In this document: positions 17,759-27,164 of the stretch, in pieces | How the letters are laid out: each line of letters starts with the position of its first letter | Numbering within the stretch: the first letter of the stretch is position 1 | DNA from: JAVJUS01 sp040220455 | GTDB taxonomy: Bacteria; Pseudomonadota; Alphaproteobacteria; DSM-16000; Inquilinaceae | Assembly: GCA_040220455.1 (NCBI GenBank) | Contig: JAVJUS010000094.1 | Location: 62,001-126,000, forward strand | Length of the DNA: 64,000 nucleotides | Direction: 5' to 3' | Made by a program: the position numbers and the translations under genes | The notes under the pieces: model-generated | What the model was told of the DNA's origin: nothing | Database searches by the model: none | The model's input: only the letters and a program-made list of their open reading frames with translations

Positions 17759-18874
17759 GTGACCACATCCGAGCACCAGCGCTTCTGGTTGATCGGGCTC
17801 GGGATCTTCGCGATCCTGGTCTGGCTGCTGCGCGACATGCTGGCGCCGTTTCTGGCGGGCATGGCCGTGGCCTATCTGCTCGACCCGGTCTGCGACCGGC
17901 TGGAGCGCCTGCGCCTGCCACGCTGGCTGGCGACGACGGTGGTCCTCGTCGCCTTCTTCGCCGCGGTGGTGGCCGCCTTCGTGGTGCTGATTCCGGTGCT
18001 GCGCGGCCAGCTCCTCGATTTCGTCGACACCGTGCCGCACTACCGCGAGGAGCTGCAGGAGGTCCTGGCGCCGCTCTACGAGCGCCTGCGCGAGACCCTG
18101 TCGGAGGAGGATGTCGAGCAGCTGCGCGGCGCCATCGGCCAGTACGCCGGCGACGCGATCGGCTGGGTCGCCTCGCTGGCCGGCGGCCTGTGGCGCGGCG
18201 GCATGGCGGTGATCGACGTGATGGCGCTCCTGGTCATCACGCCCGTCGTGGCGTTCTACCTGCTGCGCGACTGGGACCGCATGATCGCGCGCATCGACAG
18301 CTACCTGCCGCGGCCCTCGGCGGCGACGCTCCGGCAGCTCGCAAACGAGGTGGACGAGACGCTGGCCGGCTTCATCCGGGGTCAGGGAACGGTCTGCCTC
18401 ATCCTCGGGACCTTCTACGCCCTCGCGCTCGCGGCTGTCGGGCTCGATTTCGGGGTGCTGGTGGGGCTGGGCGCGGGGCTGATCTCCTTCATCCCCTATG
18501 TCGGCTCGATGACGGGTTTCATCGTCGCCGTCGGCATCGCGCTCGTGCAGTTCGACGACTGGACGCGCTGGCTGATGGTGGCCGCGATCTTCATCGGCGG
18601 CCAGGCGGTCGAGGGCAATTTCCTGACGCCACGCCTGGTCGGCGGCAGCGTCGGGCTCCACCCGGTCTGGGTGATGTTCGCTCTGCTCGCCGGCGGCAGC
18701 CTGCTGGGCTTCACCGGTGTGCTGATCGCCGTGCCGGCCGCCGCCGTCATCGGCGTCCTGGTCCGCTTCGCGGTGCGCCGCTACCTCGACAGCATCTACT
18801 ATCGCGGTGGCGCCCGCACGCGGTCGGAGCCGGAGGCTCGAGCCGCCGAGCCCGAGCCGCCGGAGGCATCGTGA
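17759..18874 (+). CDS. AI-2E family / PerM-type membrane protein
   Basis: The 371-residue protein starts with GTG at 17759. It has an N-terminal pair of membrane helices (FWLIGLGIFAILVWLLRDML), a soluble amphipathic region of about 60-140, and a C-terminal block of helices ending near residue 345. Segments such as MAVAYLLDPVCDRLERLRLP and SFIPYVGSMTG are typical of the family. Members include AI-2 exporters and PerM; some relatives are Na+/H+ antiporters, so the substrate is open. It overlaps hdaA by 4 bases (GTGA). Confidence 0.88.
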   Translation: MTTSEHQRFWLIGLGIFAILVWLLRDMLAPFLAGMAVAYLLDPVCDRLERLRLPRWLATTVVLVAFFAAVVAAFVVLIPVLRGQLLDFVDTVPHYREELQEVLAPLYERLRETLSEEDVEQLRGAIGQYAGDAIGWVASLAGGLWRGGMAVIDVMALLVITPVVAFYLLRDWDRMIARIDSYLPRPSAATLRQLANEVDETLAGFIRGQGTVCLILGTFYALALAAVGLDFGVLVGLGAGLISFIPYVGSMTGFIVAVGIALVQFDDWTRWLMVAAIFIGGQAVEGNFLTPRLVGGSVGLHPVWVMFALLAGGSLLGFTGVLIAVPAAAVIGVLVRFAVRRYLDSIYYRGGARTRSEPEARAAEPEPPEAS

Positions 18875-19596
18875 CCGCCACCCGCCAGATCCCGCTCGAG
18901 CTGCCCCAGCGCACGGCCATGGGGCTCGAGGATTTCCTGGTCGCCGAGGCCAACGCCGCGGCGGTCGCCTGGATCGACCGCTGGCCCGACTGGCCGGGGC
19001 CTGCGCTGACCCTGTACGGGCCGCCGGGATCGGGCAAGAGCCATCTGGTCCAGCTCTGGCGCGCGCGCAGCGGCGCGGCCGTCCTCGACGGCGCCTCGCT
19101 GGCGGCCGAGGCGGCGGCCGGCGGCCCGGGGCCGGAGCCGCGGACCGCGGTCGCCGTCGACGACGCCGAGGCGGCGGCCGGCGATCCGGCGGCGGAACGG
19201 GTGCTGCTGCACCTCCACAATCGACTGGCCCAGGCGGGCGGCCATCTCCTGGTGGCGTCGCGCCGGCCGCCCGCGCGCTGGCCGATCGCGCTGCCCGATC
19301 TCGCCTCGCGCCTGCGCGCCGCGCCCGCGCCGAGGCTGTCGGAGCCCGACGACGCCCTGCTCGCCGCCGTTCTGGTCAAGCAGTTCGGCGACCGCCAGCT
19401 CGCCGTCGACGGCGCGACGATCGACCTGCTCACCCGCCGGATCGAGCGCAGCTTCGCCGCCGCGCGCGCCGTCGTCGCCCGGATCGACCGGGAATGCCTC
19501 GCCCGGCGCCGCCGGACGGTGACGCGCAGCCTCGCCGCCCGCGTTCTCGATGCCGAGGGCGCCGCCGCCCCGGCCGAATTCCCCGGAGGAGAGTGA
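18871..19596 (+). CDS. hdaA: DnaA-related replication regulator HdaA
   Basis: HdaA stimulates ATP hydrolysis by DnaA when bound to the DNA clamp, limiting re-initiation. The 241-residue protein starts at GTG 18871. Near the N-terminus QIPLELP (6-12) is a good beta-clamp binding motif. The AAA+ fold has Walker A GPPGSGKSH at 50-58 and an acidic VAVDDAE in the Walker B position. The C-terminal part has no strong DNA-binding domain, unlike DnaA. The position directly after the PerM-like gene is the standard alphaproteobacterial one. Confidence 0.9.
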   Translation: MTATRQIPLELPQRTAMGLEDFLVAEANAAAVAWIDRWPDWPGPALTLYGPPGSGKSHLVQLWRARSGAAVLDGASLAAEAAAGGPGPEPRTAVAVDDAEAAAGDPAAERVLLHLHNRLAQAGGHLLVASRRPPARWPIALPDLASRLRAAPAPRLSEPDDALLAAVLVKQFGDRQLAVDGATIDLLTRRIERSFAAARAVVARIDRECLARRRRTVTRSLAARVLDAEGAAAPAEFPGGE

Positions 19597-19600
19597 CCCC

Positions 19601-20380
19601 ATGGATCTCGGACTCGCCGGCCGCCGCGCCCTGGTCTGCGCCGCCAGCCGCGGGCTCGGCCGCGCCTGCGCCTTCGCCCTGGCGCGCGAGGGCGTCGCGG
19701 TGACGGTCACCGCGCGCACCGCCGGTCCGCTGGAGGAGACCGCCGCCGCGATCCGCGAGGAGACGGGCGTCGAGGTCACGGCCGTGGCCGGCGACATCAC
19801 CACCGCGGCCGGCCGCGCCGCGGCGCTGGAGGCCTGTCCGGAGCCGGACATCCTGGTCAACAATGCCGGCGGGCCGCCGCCCGGCCGGTTCGAGGACTGG
19901 GCCGAGCCCGAGTGGCGTGCGGCGGTCGAGGCCAACATGATCACGCCGCTGATGCTGATCCGCGCCACGCTCGGCCCGATGCGCTCGCGCGGCTACGGCC
20001 GGGTGGTCAACATCACCTCCGGCGCGGTCAAGGCGCCGATCCCGATCCTGGGGCTGTCGAACGGGGCGCGGGCCGGGCTGACGGGCGCGGTGGCGGCCCT
20101 GGCGCGCGAGGCGGTGGCCGACGGCGTGACGATCAACGGCCTGCTGCCCGGGCCGTTCGAGACCGACCGGCTGGAGGCCACCATCGCCGGCGGCGCCAAG
20201 CGCGCGGGCCGCTCTGTCGAGGAGGAGCGCGAGGCGCGGCGCATCGCCAACCCGGCGCGCCGCTTCGGCCGGCCGGAGGAGTTCGGCGCGGCCTGCGCGT
20301 TCCTGTGCAGCACCCATGCCGGCTACATCACCGGCCAGAACCTGCTGATCGACGGCGGCGCGTTTCCCGGGCTGCTGTGA
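19601..20380 (+). CDS. SDR family oxidoreductase with an altered active site
   Basis: The protein has 259 residues; the ATG at 19601 follows GGAGGAGAG. The Rossmann fold begins ALVCAASRGLG (10-20), an AAxRGxG variant of the usual TGxxxGxG, and NNAGG follows at about 88-91. Ser140 of ITSGAV is in place, but the expected Tyr-x3-Lys is replaced by Ser153-Asn-Gly-Ala-Arg157. A subgroup of FabG-like proteins shows this change. The chemistry is therefore uncertain and the substrate unknown. It follows hdaA by 4 bases and may share its transcript. Confidence 0.85.
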   Translation: MDLGLAGRRALVCAASRGLGRACAFALAREGVAVTVTARTAGPLEETAAAIREETGVEVTAVAGDITTAAGRAAALEACPEPDILVNNAGGPPPGRFEDWAEPEWRAAVEANMITPLMLIRATLGPMRSRGYGRVVNITSGAVKAPIPILGLSNGARAGLTGAVAALAREAVADGVTINGLLPGPFETDRLEATIAGGAKRAGRSVEEEREARRIANPARRFGRPEEFGAACAFLCSTHAGYITGQNLLIDGGAFPGLL

Positions 20381-20404
20381 GGTGGCGCGCCGCCGGCCGC
20401 CGGG

Positions 20405-20920
20405 TCAGACCAGGTCCCTGGGGGCCTTGAAGTCGACCAGCCGGCCATGCGCCTTGGCGATATCGGCCCAGTCGTCGATGTCGAGCTCCAGCGCGACGAA
20501 CCCGGCCGTGGGCAGCTTGGCGGCGAGCGCCGAGAGGCCGGAGGGGTCGCCGGTATCCGCGAGGCCGCGGGCGAGGTCGTGGAGATCGGGATTGTGGCCG
20601 ATGACGAGGATCGAGGCGTAGCCGCCGGCGACCGCTGCCAGTCGCGCCAGGACACCCTTGCGCCCGGCGAGGTAGAGCGCCCGCTCGAACTCGGTCGTCG
20701 GCTCGCCGCCGAGCTGGGAGAAGGCCAGCGCGCGGGTGTCCATGGCCCGCCTGGCCGTCGAGCACAAGACAAGCTCGGGCGCGATCTGGCATTGTGCGAG
20801 ATAGCGGCCCATCAGCACCGCCGCGCGCTCGCCGCGGGGCGCCAGGGGCCGGTCATGGTCGTCGAGCGTGGGATCGTCCCAGGCGGATTTGGCGTGGCGC
20901 AGCAGGTAGAGCGTTTTCAT
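20405..20920 (-). CDS. sixA: SixA-type histidine phosphatase
   Basis: This is a 171-residue member of the histidine phosphatase (phosphoglycerate mutase) superfamily. The catalytic LLRHAKSAW with His9 and the later VIGHNPDL are both present, as is the short SixA form. SixA in E. coli dephosphorylates phosphohistidine in a phosphotransfer domain. In Alphaproteobacteria the target is not defined. It is divergent from ppk, with its start 226 bases from the ppk ATG, and could have a role in phosphate or phosphorelay control. Confidence 0.88.
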   Translation of the reverse strand: MKTLYLLRHAKSAWDDPTLDDHDRPLAPRGERAAVLMGRYLAQCQIAPELVLCSTARRAMDTRALAFSQLGGEPTTEFERALYLAGRKGVLARLAAVAGGYASILVIGHNPDLHDLARGLADTGDPSGLSALAAKLPTAGFVALELDIDDWADIAKAHGRLVDFKAPRDLV

Positions 20921-21146
20921 GGGGCCTGTCGGACGCGGCGGCGCCGTGCGGCGGCGGGGTTTGGGGGCTCGGTCGCAGCGCCGGCGGGGCGGCGGGTGGT
21001 CGGCAATTTGTAACATCCCGGCCGTGGCCGCCAGGGCGATGACGCCGTATAACGGAACGACCCTCGCCGCCCGGCCGGGCCGGGCTGGCCCGCTTGTCGG
21101 GAAACCCGGCAAGGCGGACCCCTTCTCCAACCCCGGAGTCGCCGCG

Positions 21147-23504
21147 ATGAGCGATGAGCGCGCCGATCCCGCCAGCCGTCGGTCCGACTCCGCCGAGAGC
21201 GAGAGCAAGGCCGACCCGGCGCCCGCGCCGTCACGATCCGGACAGTCGTCGCGGGCGGGCGATCGACGGGCGCGCCAGCGACAGGCGCCGGCGCCCGCCC
21301 GGCGCGCGCTGGCCAAGGCCGGTGGCGGGGAGGCCGCCGAGAGCCGCCCGGCCCAGTCGCCCGCGTCCCGGCCGGACGGCGCCGCGCCCGCGATCGACCC
21401 GGCCTCCGCCGAGCGCTTCTTCAATCGGGAGCTGAGCTGGCTCGCCTTCAACCAGCGCGTCCTGGACGAGGCGCTGAACCCGGAACACCCGCTGCTGGAG
21501 CGGCTGCGCTTCCTGTCCATCTCGGCCAGCAACCTGGACGAGTTCTACATGGTCCGCGTCGCCGGGCTGAAGGCGCAGGTCGTGCTCGGCGTCCAGTCGC
21601 CCAGCCAGGACGGGCTGACGCCGGCCCAGCAGCTCGCCGCGATCACGGAGCGCGTCGCCGCCCTGATGCGCGACCAGCAGGACTGCTGGCGTTCCCTGCG
21701 CGTCGAACTGCGGCGGGAAGGCGTCATCGTCCTCGAGCCCGGGGAAGCCGACGCCGACGACCGGCGCTGGCTCGAGGACTACTTCATGCGGGAGATCTTC
21801 CCGGTCCTCACCCCGCTGGCGGTCGACCCGGCGCACCCGTTCCCGTTCATCGCCAATCTGGGCCTGTCGCTGGCGATTCACCTGGTCAACCGTGCGGAGG
21901 GCCTCGAGCTCAACGCGCTGGTTCCGCTGCCGGCGCGCCTGCGCCGGTTCCTGCGGCTGCCGGGGGAGGGGCTGCGCTACATCCTGATCGAGGACCTGAT
22001 CCTGATGTTCCTCGACCGGCTGTTCCCCGGCTTCGAGGCCATCGATTCGGGCGTCTTCCGAGTCATCCGCGACAGCGAGATGGAGATCGACGAGGAGGCC
22101 GAGGACCTCGTCAAGACCTTCGAGAGCGCGCTCAAGCGCCGCCGGCGCGGCAGCGTGATCCGGCTGACCGCCGACGCGCCGATGCCCGCGACGCTCCTCG
22201 ACTTCGTCTGCAAGGAACTGCCGGTCCCCGAGCAGGACGTCTTCACCCTCGACGGGCTGATCGGCCTGGTCGACACCAAGGAGATCATCGCCGACGACCG
22301 GCCGGACCTGCTCTTTCCGCCCTACAACGCCCGTTTTCCGGAGCGGGTGCGCGACTTCGGCGGCGACTGCTTCGCCGCCATCAGGGCCAAGGACATCGTC
22401 GTCCATCACCCGTACGAGAGCTTCGACATCGTCGTCCAGTTCATCCGCCAGGCGGCGCGCGACCCGGACGTGGTGGCGATCAAGCAGACGCTCTACCGCA
22501 CGTCGAAGGACTCGCCGATCGTCGAGGCGCTTATCGAGGCGGCCGAGGCCGGCAAGTCCGTCACCGCGATGGTCGAGCTCAAGGCCCGGTTCGACGAGGA
22601 GGCCAATATCCGCTGGGCCCGGGACCTGGAGCGGGCCGGCGCCCAGGTCGTCTACGGCTTCATCCACCTCAAGACCCACGCCAAGGTCTCGATGGTGGTG
22701 CGGCGTGAGCAGGGCGGCTTGCGCTCCTACGTCCATTTCGGGACAGGCAACTACCACCCGATCACGGCGAAGATCTACACCGACCTCAGCTTTTTCACGA
22801 TCGACCCGGCGCTGTGCCGGGACGCCGCGGCGCTGTTCAACTACATGACCGGCTACGCCACGCCGGCGGAGATGGAGAAGCTGCGCATCGCGCCGCTCGC
22901 CCTGCGCGGCACGCTGGTGTCCTATATCGACCGGGAGATCGCCAACGCCCGGGCCGGGGAGCCGGCGCAGATCTGGGCCAAGCTCAACTCCCTGGTCGAC
23001 GAGGCGCTGATCGACAAGCTCTACGAGGCGAGCGGGGCGGGGGTCGAGATCGATCTGGTGGTGCGCGGGATCTGCTGCCTGCGCCCCGGCGTGCCCGGCC
23101 TGTCGGACAACATCCGCGTGCGCTCGATCGTCGGGCGCTTCCTCGAGCATTCGCGGATCGTCGCCTTCGCCAACGGCAAGCCGCTGTCGAGCGCTTCGGC
23201 GAAGGTCTTCATCTCCTCGGCGGACTGGATGCCGCGCAACATGGACGGGCGGATCGAGACGCTGGTGCCGCTGGAGAACCCGACGGTGCACCGCCAGGTG
23301 CTGGAGCAGATCATGGTCGCCAACCTGCGCGACGAGACCAGCACCTGGATCCTGGCGGCCGACGGCAGCTACGAGCGGCTGGCCGCGCCGGCCGACGCGT
23401 TTTCGGCGCATCGCTACTTCATGACCAATCCGAGCCTGTCGGGCCGGGGCAGCGCGCTGCAGGAAGGCCGCCGCCTGCCGCGCCCCGGCCAGGAAACCGG
23501 CTGA
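21147..23504 (+). CDS. ppk1: Polyphosphate kinase 1
   Basis: Ppk1 polymerises the gamma phosphate of ATP into inorganic polyphosphate. I chose the ATG at 21147 (MSDERADPASRR) because a GGAG precedes it; it gives 785 residues. The first 85 residues are a low-complexity Ala/Pro/Arg/Ser extension not found in most Ppk1. The family begins at RFFNRELSWLAFNQRVLDEA. The catalytic histidine lies in YVHFGTGNYHP (His530). ppx follows after 28 bases, so synthesis and breakdown of polyphosphate share one unit. Confidence 0.96.
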   Translation: MSDERADPASRRSDSAESESKADPAPAPSRSGQSSRAGDRRARQRQAPAPARRALAKAGGGEAAESRPAQSPASRPDGAAPAIDPASAERFFNRELSWLAFNQRVLDEALNPEHPLLERLRFLSISASNLDEFYMVRVAGLKAQVVLGVQSPSQDGLTPAQQLAAITERVAALMRDQQDCWRSLRVELRREGVIVLEPGEADADDRRWLEDYFMREIFPVLTPLAVDPAHPFPFIANLGLSLAIHLVNRAEGLELNALVPLPARLRRFLRLPGEGLRYILIEDLILMFLDRLFPGFEAIDSGVFRVIRDSEMEIDEEAEDLVKTFESALKRRRRGSVIRLTADAPMPATLLDFVCKELPVPEQDVFTLDGLIGLVDTKEIIADDRPDLLFPPYNARFPERVRDFGGDCFAAIRAKDIVVHHPYESFDIVVQFIRQAARDPDVVAIKQTLYRTSKDSPIVEALIEAAEAGKSVTAMVELKARFDEEANIRWARDLERAGAQVVYGFIHLKTHAKVSMVVRREQGGLRSYVHFGTGNYHPITAKIYTDLSFFTIDPALCRDAAALFNYMTGYATPAEMEKLRIAPLALRGTLVSYIDREIANARAGEPAQIWAKLNSLVDEALIDKLYEASGAGVEIDLVVRGICCLRPGVPGLSDNIRVRSIVGRFLEHSRIVAFANGKPLSSASAKVFISSADWMPRNMDGRIETLVPLENPTVHRQVLEQIMVANLRDETSTWILAADGSYERLAAPADAFSAHRYFMTNPSLSGRGSALQEGRRLPRPGQETG

Positions 23505-23532
23505 ACCAGCGCGGAGGTCGACCGATCCCGTC

Positions 23533-25092
23533 ATGGCGCGCGCCGCCTTCCGCATCGGCCCGATCCCCCGCGCCGCCGCCGGCCGGGTCGGGGTCATCGA
23601 CATCGGCTCGAACTCGATCCGGCTGGTCGTCTACGACCGGCTGGCCCGGGCGCCGATGCCCGTGTTCAACGAGAAGGTCATGTGCGGCCTCGGCCGCTCG
23701 CTGGCCGCGACCGGGCTGCTCGACCCCGACGGCCGGCGCATGGCGCTGGAGAACCTGACCCGGTTCACCCGCCTGCTCGAGGCGATGAACGTCGACCGGG
23801 TCGACGTGCTGGCGACCGCCGCCGTGCGCGACGCCGCCGACGGCCGGTCCTTCGTCGAGGAGATCAACCGCGCCTGCGGGATGGAGGTCGCGGTCGTCAG
23901 CGGGGCGGAGGAGGCGCGGCTCTCCGCCCTCGGCGTGCTGTCCGGCATTCCCGAGGCCGACGGCGTCATGGGCGATCTGGGCGGCGGCTCGCTGGAGCTG
24001 GTCGGCCTGGACGCCGGCCGGATCGCCGAGCAGGAGACGCTGCCGCTCGGCCCGTTCCGGCTGATGAGCGACAAGGCGAGCCCCACCAAGGCGCGGGGTC
24101 GGGTCGACGAGGCGTTCGCCGGTCAGGGTTGGCTGGAGGGCTATCGCGGCCGGCGGTTCTACGCCGTCGGCGGCGCCTGGCGCGCGCTGGCCAAGGTCCA
24201 CATGGCCAAGCGCGAGCATCCGATCCACGTCATCCAGCACTACGCCGTGCCGGCCGCCGACATGGCGGCCCTGGCGGACATCGTCGCCGGGCAGGGGCGG
24301 GCCTCGCTGGAGCGGCTGGCCGGCGTCTCCAAGCGCCGCCTGGACGCCTTGCCCTGGGCGGCCATGGTACTGTCCCGCCTGATCGCGACGCTCGAGCCCG
24401 AGGAGATCGTGTTTTCCGCCCACGGCCTGCGCGAAGGGCATCTCTTCGATCTGCTCCCGGCCGAGGAGCAGGCGCGCGACCCGCTGATCGCCGCCTGCCG
24501 GGACGCGGCGATCCGGCTCGACCGATACGGCTTCGGCGATGTCGGCTGGATGTCCGACTGGATCGCGCCGGCCTTCGGCGACGCGCCGGCCGGCTTCGAG
24601 AGGCTGCGCCTGGCGGCCGCGCTGTTGAGCGACATAGGCTGGGCCGAGCATCCGGACTACCGCGCCGAGCATGCCTTCTTGCATGTCCTGCGCCTGCAGG
24701 CCTCGGGCATGAGCCACGAGCAGCGCGCGATCGTCGCCCTGGCCATCTGGGCGCGCTATGGCGGCCGGCCGGGGCAGGGGCCGACCAAGGAGGCGGCGAG
24801 CCTGCTGAGCGAGGAGGAAAAGGCCTTCGCCGCCCGCCTCGGCGCGGCGCTGCGCCTGGCCCATACGTTGACTGGCGGCGCGTCGGGCCTGCTATCGCGG
24901 ACCCGCCTCCTCGTGGACGGCGACACGGTGGAGCTGGTGCTGCCGCCGGATGCCGAGACCCTGGGCGGTGACGTGGTCGCCCGCCGGCTCCAGTCCCTGG
25001 CCAAGGCCATGGGCCTCGCCGGCCGCGTCATCGTCGCCCCGCGGAAGGTTCCGGCCGCCGAGCCGGTGTCCGACACCGCGGCGGGAGGGTGA
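23533..25092 (+). CDS. ppx: Exopolyphosphatase (Ppx/GppA family)
   Basis: Ppx degrades polyphosphate from the end, and members of the family also hydrolyse pppGpp. The 519-residue protein has the ASKHA-type start GVIDIGSNSIRLVVYD, MGDLGGGSLELVGLD at about 150-165, and a C-terminal HD-like domain from about residue 330 with the HEQRAIVALAIWARYGG helix. It lies 28 bases after ppk1. Whether it acts on polyphosphate, pppGpp or both is not visible in the sequence. Confidence 0.94.
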   Translation: MARAAFRIGPIPRAAAGRVGVIDIGSNSIRLVVYDRLARAPMPVFNEKVMCGLGRSLAATGLLDPDGRRMALENLTRFTRLLEAMNVDRVDVLATAAVRDAADGRSFVEEINRACGMEVAVVSGAEEARLSALGVLSGIPEADGVMGDLGGGSLELVGLDAGRIAEQETLPLGPFRLMSDKASPTKARGRVDEAFAGQGWLEGYRGRRFYAVGGAWRALAKVHMAKREHPIHVIQHYAVPAADMAALADIVAGQGRASLERLAGVSKRRLDALPWAAMVLSRLIATLEPEEIVFSAHGLREGHLFDLLPAEEQARDPLIAACRDAAIRLDRYGFGDVGWMSDWIAPAFGDAPAGFERLRLAAALLSDIGWAEHPDYRAEHAFLHVLRLQASGMSHEQRAIVALAIWARYGGRPGQGPTKEAASLLSEEEKAFAARLGAALRLAHTLTGGASGLLSRTRLLVDGDTVELVLPPDAETLGGDVVARRLQSLAKAMGLAGRVIVAPRKVPAAEPVSDTAAGG

Positions 25093-25155
25093 TCGGGCGC
25101 GGTGCGCGTGGCCGGCGTGCGACGCCCCTCGGCATCTCCGTAGGTCGCTCGTCGA

Positions 25156-25237
25156 GTAGGTCGCCCACGGCCGACAAGCCGTGCGCGACGGGCCGGTCGG
25201 AGGGACGTCGCGCACCGGTTCGCGGTGGGCGACCTAC
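25156..25237. repeat. Paired REP-like repeat, GTAGGTCGCC family, copy 3
   Basis: The left unit GTAGGTCGCCCACGGCC...GTGCGCGAC faces GTCGCGCACCGG...GGTGGGCGACCTAC on the right. A partial extra unit (GTAGGTCGCTCGTCGA) begins near 25140, and GTAGGTCCTC on the minus strand follows near 25262. It fills the gap between the convergent genes ppx and rnd. The stop codon of rnd (25234-25236 on the minus strand) lies inside the terminal GACCTAC. Confidence 0.72.
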
Positions 25238-26490
25238 GGATCGGTGGACGGGGAGGACCTACTCGTCGCCTCGCTGCGCGACCGGGGGCCCGAGCGCGAG
25301 CGGCGCCGCCGGGGCGCGGGCGGGGCAGCGGCGGCCCCGTTCTCGACCGGAACCACCCGGACATTGCGCCCGGCCATGGTCAGCGCCAGCCGCCCGTCCT
25401 TGAGCGCCAGCGCGTCATCGCCGAACAGGCTCCGCCGCCAGCCGGCCAGCGCCGCGACATCGGCGTTGTCGTCGGCGGCCAGCGCTTCCAGGTCGGCCGC
25501 CGAGGCGACCAGCTTCTGGGCGACGCCGTTCTCTTCGCAGCGCAGCTTGAGAAGCACGCGCAGCAGCTCGATCACGGGCCCGAGGCCGGACGGGATGTCC
25601 CGCTTGCCCGGCGCCGGGGGCAGGACGCTGTCGGGCAGCGCGCGGGCGCGCGCCACCGCCTCCAGGATGTCGCCGCCCATGCGGCCTTCGGCGATGCCGC
25701 GGGAGAGGCCCCGCACGCGGCCAAGTTCGGCGCGGTCCGTCGGTTTCTGGGCGGCGACCTCCAGCAGGGAGTCGTCGCGCAGGACCCGGCCGCGCGGCAG
25801 GTCGCGGCGCTGGGCCTCGGTCTCGCGCCAGGTCGCGAGCTCGCGCACCACGGCGAGGAACCGGCGGTCGCCCGAGCGGGTCTTGAGCCGGGTCCACGCC
25901 TCCTCGGGATGGAGGTCGTAGGTCGCCGGGTCGGTCAGCGTCGACATCTCCTCGTCGAGCCAGGATTCGCGACCGCTCTCGGCCAGGCGGTCGCGCAGGG
26001 CCTCGTAGATGCGGCGCAGATGAGTGACGTCGCCCAGGGCGTAGTCGATCTGCTTGGGCGTCAGGGGCCGGCGCGACCAGTCGGTGAAGCGCGAGGACTT
26101 GTCGATGCGCGCCGCGGCAAGACTGCCCGCCAGCTTCTCGTAGCTCGCCGACTCGCCGAAGCCGCAGACCATCGCCGCGACCTGGGTGTCGAACAGCGGG
26201 TGGGGCACCTTGCCGGCCATGTGATAGACGATCTCGATGTCCTGGCGTGCCGAATGGAAGACCTTGAGCACCGTCGGGTCGTCGAGCAGGGTCCAGAGCG
26301 GCGCCAGGTCGATGCCCTCGGCCAGCGGATCGATCGCGGCGTGCTCGTCGGGCCCGGCGATCTGGACCAGGCAGAGCCGCGGCCAGTAGCTGCCCTCGCG
26401 CATGAACTCGGTATCGACGGCGATGAAATCGGCATCGGCCTGTCGCTCGCAGAACGCGGCCAGCCCGGCGGTGTCGGTGATCAGTGTCAT
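25234..26490 (-). CDS. rnd: Ribonuclease D
   Basis: RNase D is a 3'-5' exoribonuclease that trims tRNA and other small RNAs. The 418-residue protein has the DEDDy exonuclease residues in FIAVDTEFMREGSYWP (22-37), FHSARQDIEI (about 79-88) and YALGDVTHLRRIY (about 150-162). HRDC-like helical domains follow from about 205. The last 35 residues are a Ser/Arg-rich low-complexity tail that runs into the repeat at 25156-25237, which supplies the TAG. This tail is likely a recent 3' extension. Divergent from the FKBP gene. Confidence 0.94.
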   Translation of the reverse strand: MTLITDTAGLAAFCERQADADFIAVDTEFMREGSYWPRLCLVQIAGPDEHAAIDPLAEGIDLAPLWTLLDDPTVLKVFHSARQDIEIVYHMAGKVPHPLFDTQVAAMVCGFGESASYEKLAGSLAAARIDKSSRFTDWSRRPLTPKQIDYALGDVTHLRRIYEALRDRLAESGRESWLDEEMSTLTDPATYDLHPEEAWTRLKTRSGDRRFLAVVRELATWRETEAQRRDLPRGRVLRDDSLLEVAAQKPTDRAELGRVRGLSRGIAEGRMGGDILEAVARARALPDSVLPPAPGKRDIPSGLGPVIELLRVLLKLRCEENGVAQKLVASAADLEALAADDNADVAALAGWRRSLFGDDALALKDGRLALTMAGRNVRVVPVENGAAAAPPAPRRRRSRSGPRSRSEATSRSSPSTDP

Positions 26491-26569
26491 GGGAGTCGTT
26501 TACCATGCTCGCCGGGCGTCGCCCAATCTCTGGCGTCGCGACCCGTTCGTCGGCGGCGCCAGAGGCGCG

Positions 26570-26599
26570 TTGACCGGTCCACACTCGGTCGTGTTAGCC
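26570..26599 (+). promoter_or_regulatory. Possible promoter of the FKBP gene
   Basis: TTGACC at 26570-26575 is 18 bases from TTAGCC at 26594-26599, in the 208-base gap between rnd and the FKBP gene. The -10 box is a weak match. Confidence 0.3.
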
Positions 26600-26698
26600 T
26601 GCTCGACAGCCCCATCGGCCGCCCTGTCGATGGGGCGACCTGTTTCGGGCGTCCGGATCCGGCGCCCGGAGACTGCCGTACGGCGAAGGAGACTCGCG

Positions 26699-27130
26699 AT
26701 GTCGAGTGCGAAGTCGGGCGATACCGTCCATATCCACTACACGGGCAAGCTGGCGGACGGCACCCCGTTCGAGAGCAGCGAGGGCCGTGACCCCGTTGCC
26801 TTCACCATCGGTGAGGGCCGGGTCCTGCCCGCGCTGGAGCAGGCGGTCGACGGAATGGCGGTCGGCGAGGAGCAGACCGTGACCGTCGAAGAGACCGAGG
26901 CGTTCGGCCCCCACCGCGAAGAGCTCGTCCAGACGGTCGAGCGCGAGCGGGTGCCGGAGGAAGTCGAGCTGGAGAAGGGCACGCGACTGACGGCGACGGA
27001 CGCCGAGGGTAACAAGGTCGCGCTCACGGTCATCGACTTCGACGACCAGACGGTGACGCTGGACGCCAATCATCCCCTCGCGGGCCAGGACCTGACCTTC
27101 GAGGTCCGCCTGGTGGGGATCGACGACTGA
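26699..27130 (+). CDS. FKBP-type peptidyl-prolyl isomerase, SlyD-like
   Basis: The 143-residue protein starts at 26699. The FKBP half-barrel is visible in DTVHIHYTGKLADGTPFESS (8-27), then an inserted flap domain in the SlyD style (TEAFGPHREELVQTVERERV, about 65-84), then the barrel closes with DLTFEVRLVGI. It lacks the histidine-rich metal-binding tail of E. coli SlyD. The family accelerates prolyl isomerisation and acts as a cytosolic chaperone. It is convergent with the diguanylate cyclase gene. Confidence 0.9.
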   Translation: MSSAKSGDTVHIHYTGKLADGTPFESSEGRDPVAFTIGEGRVLPALEQAVDGMAVGEEQTVTVEETEAFGPHREELVQTVERERVPEEVELEKGTRLTATDAEGNKVALTVIDFDDQTVTLDANHPLAGQDLTFEVRLVGIDD

Positions 27131-27164
27131 GCCGACACGGCGCGCGCTGTCGCCCTGGCCGGGA

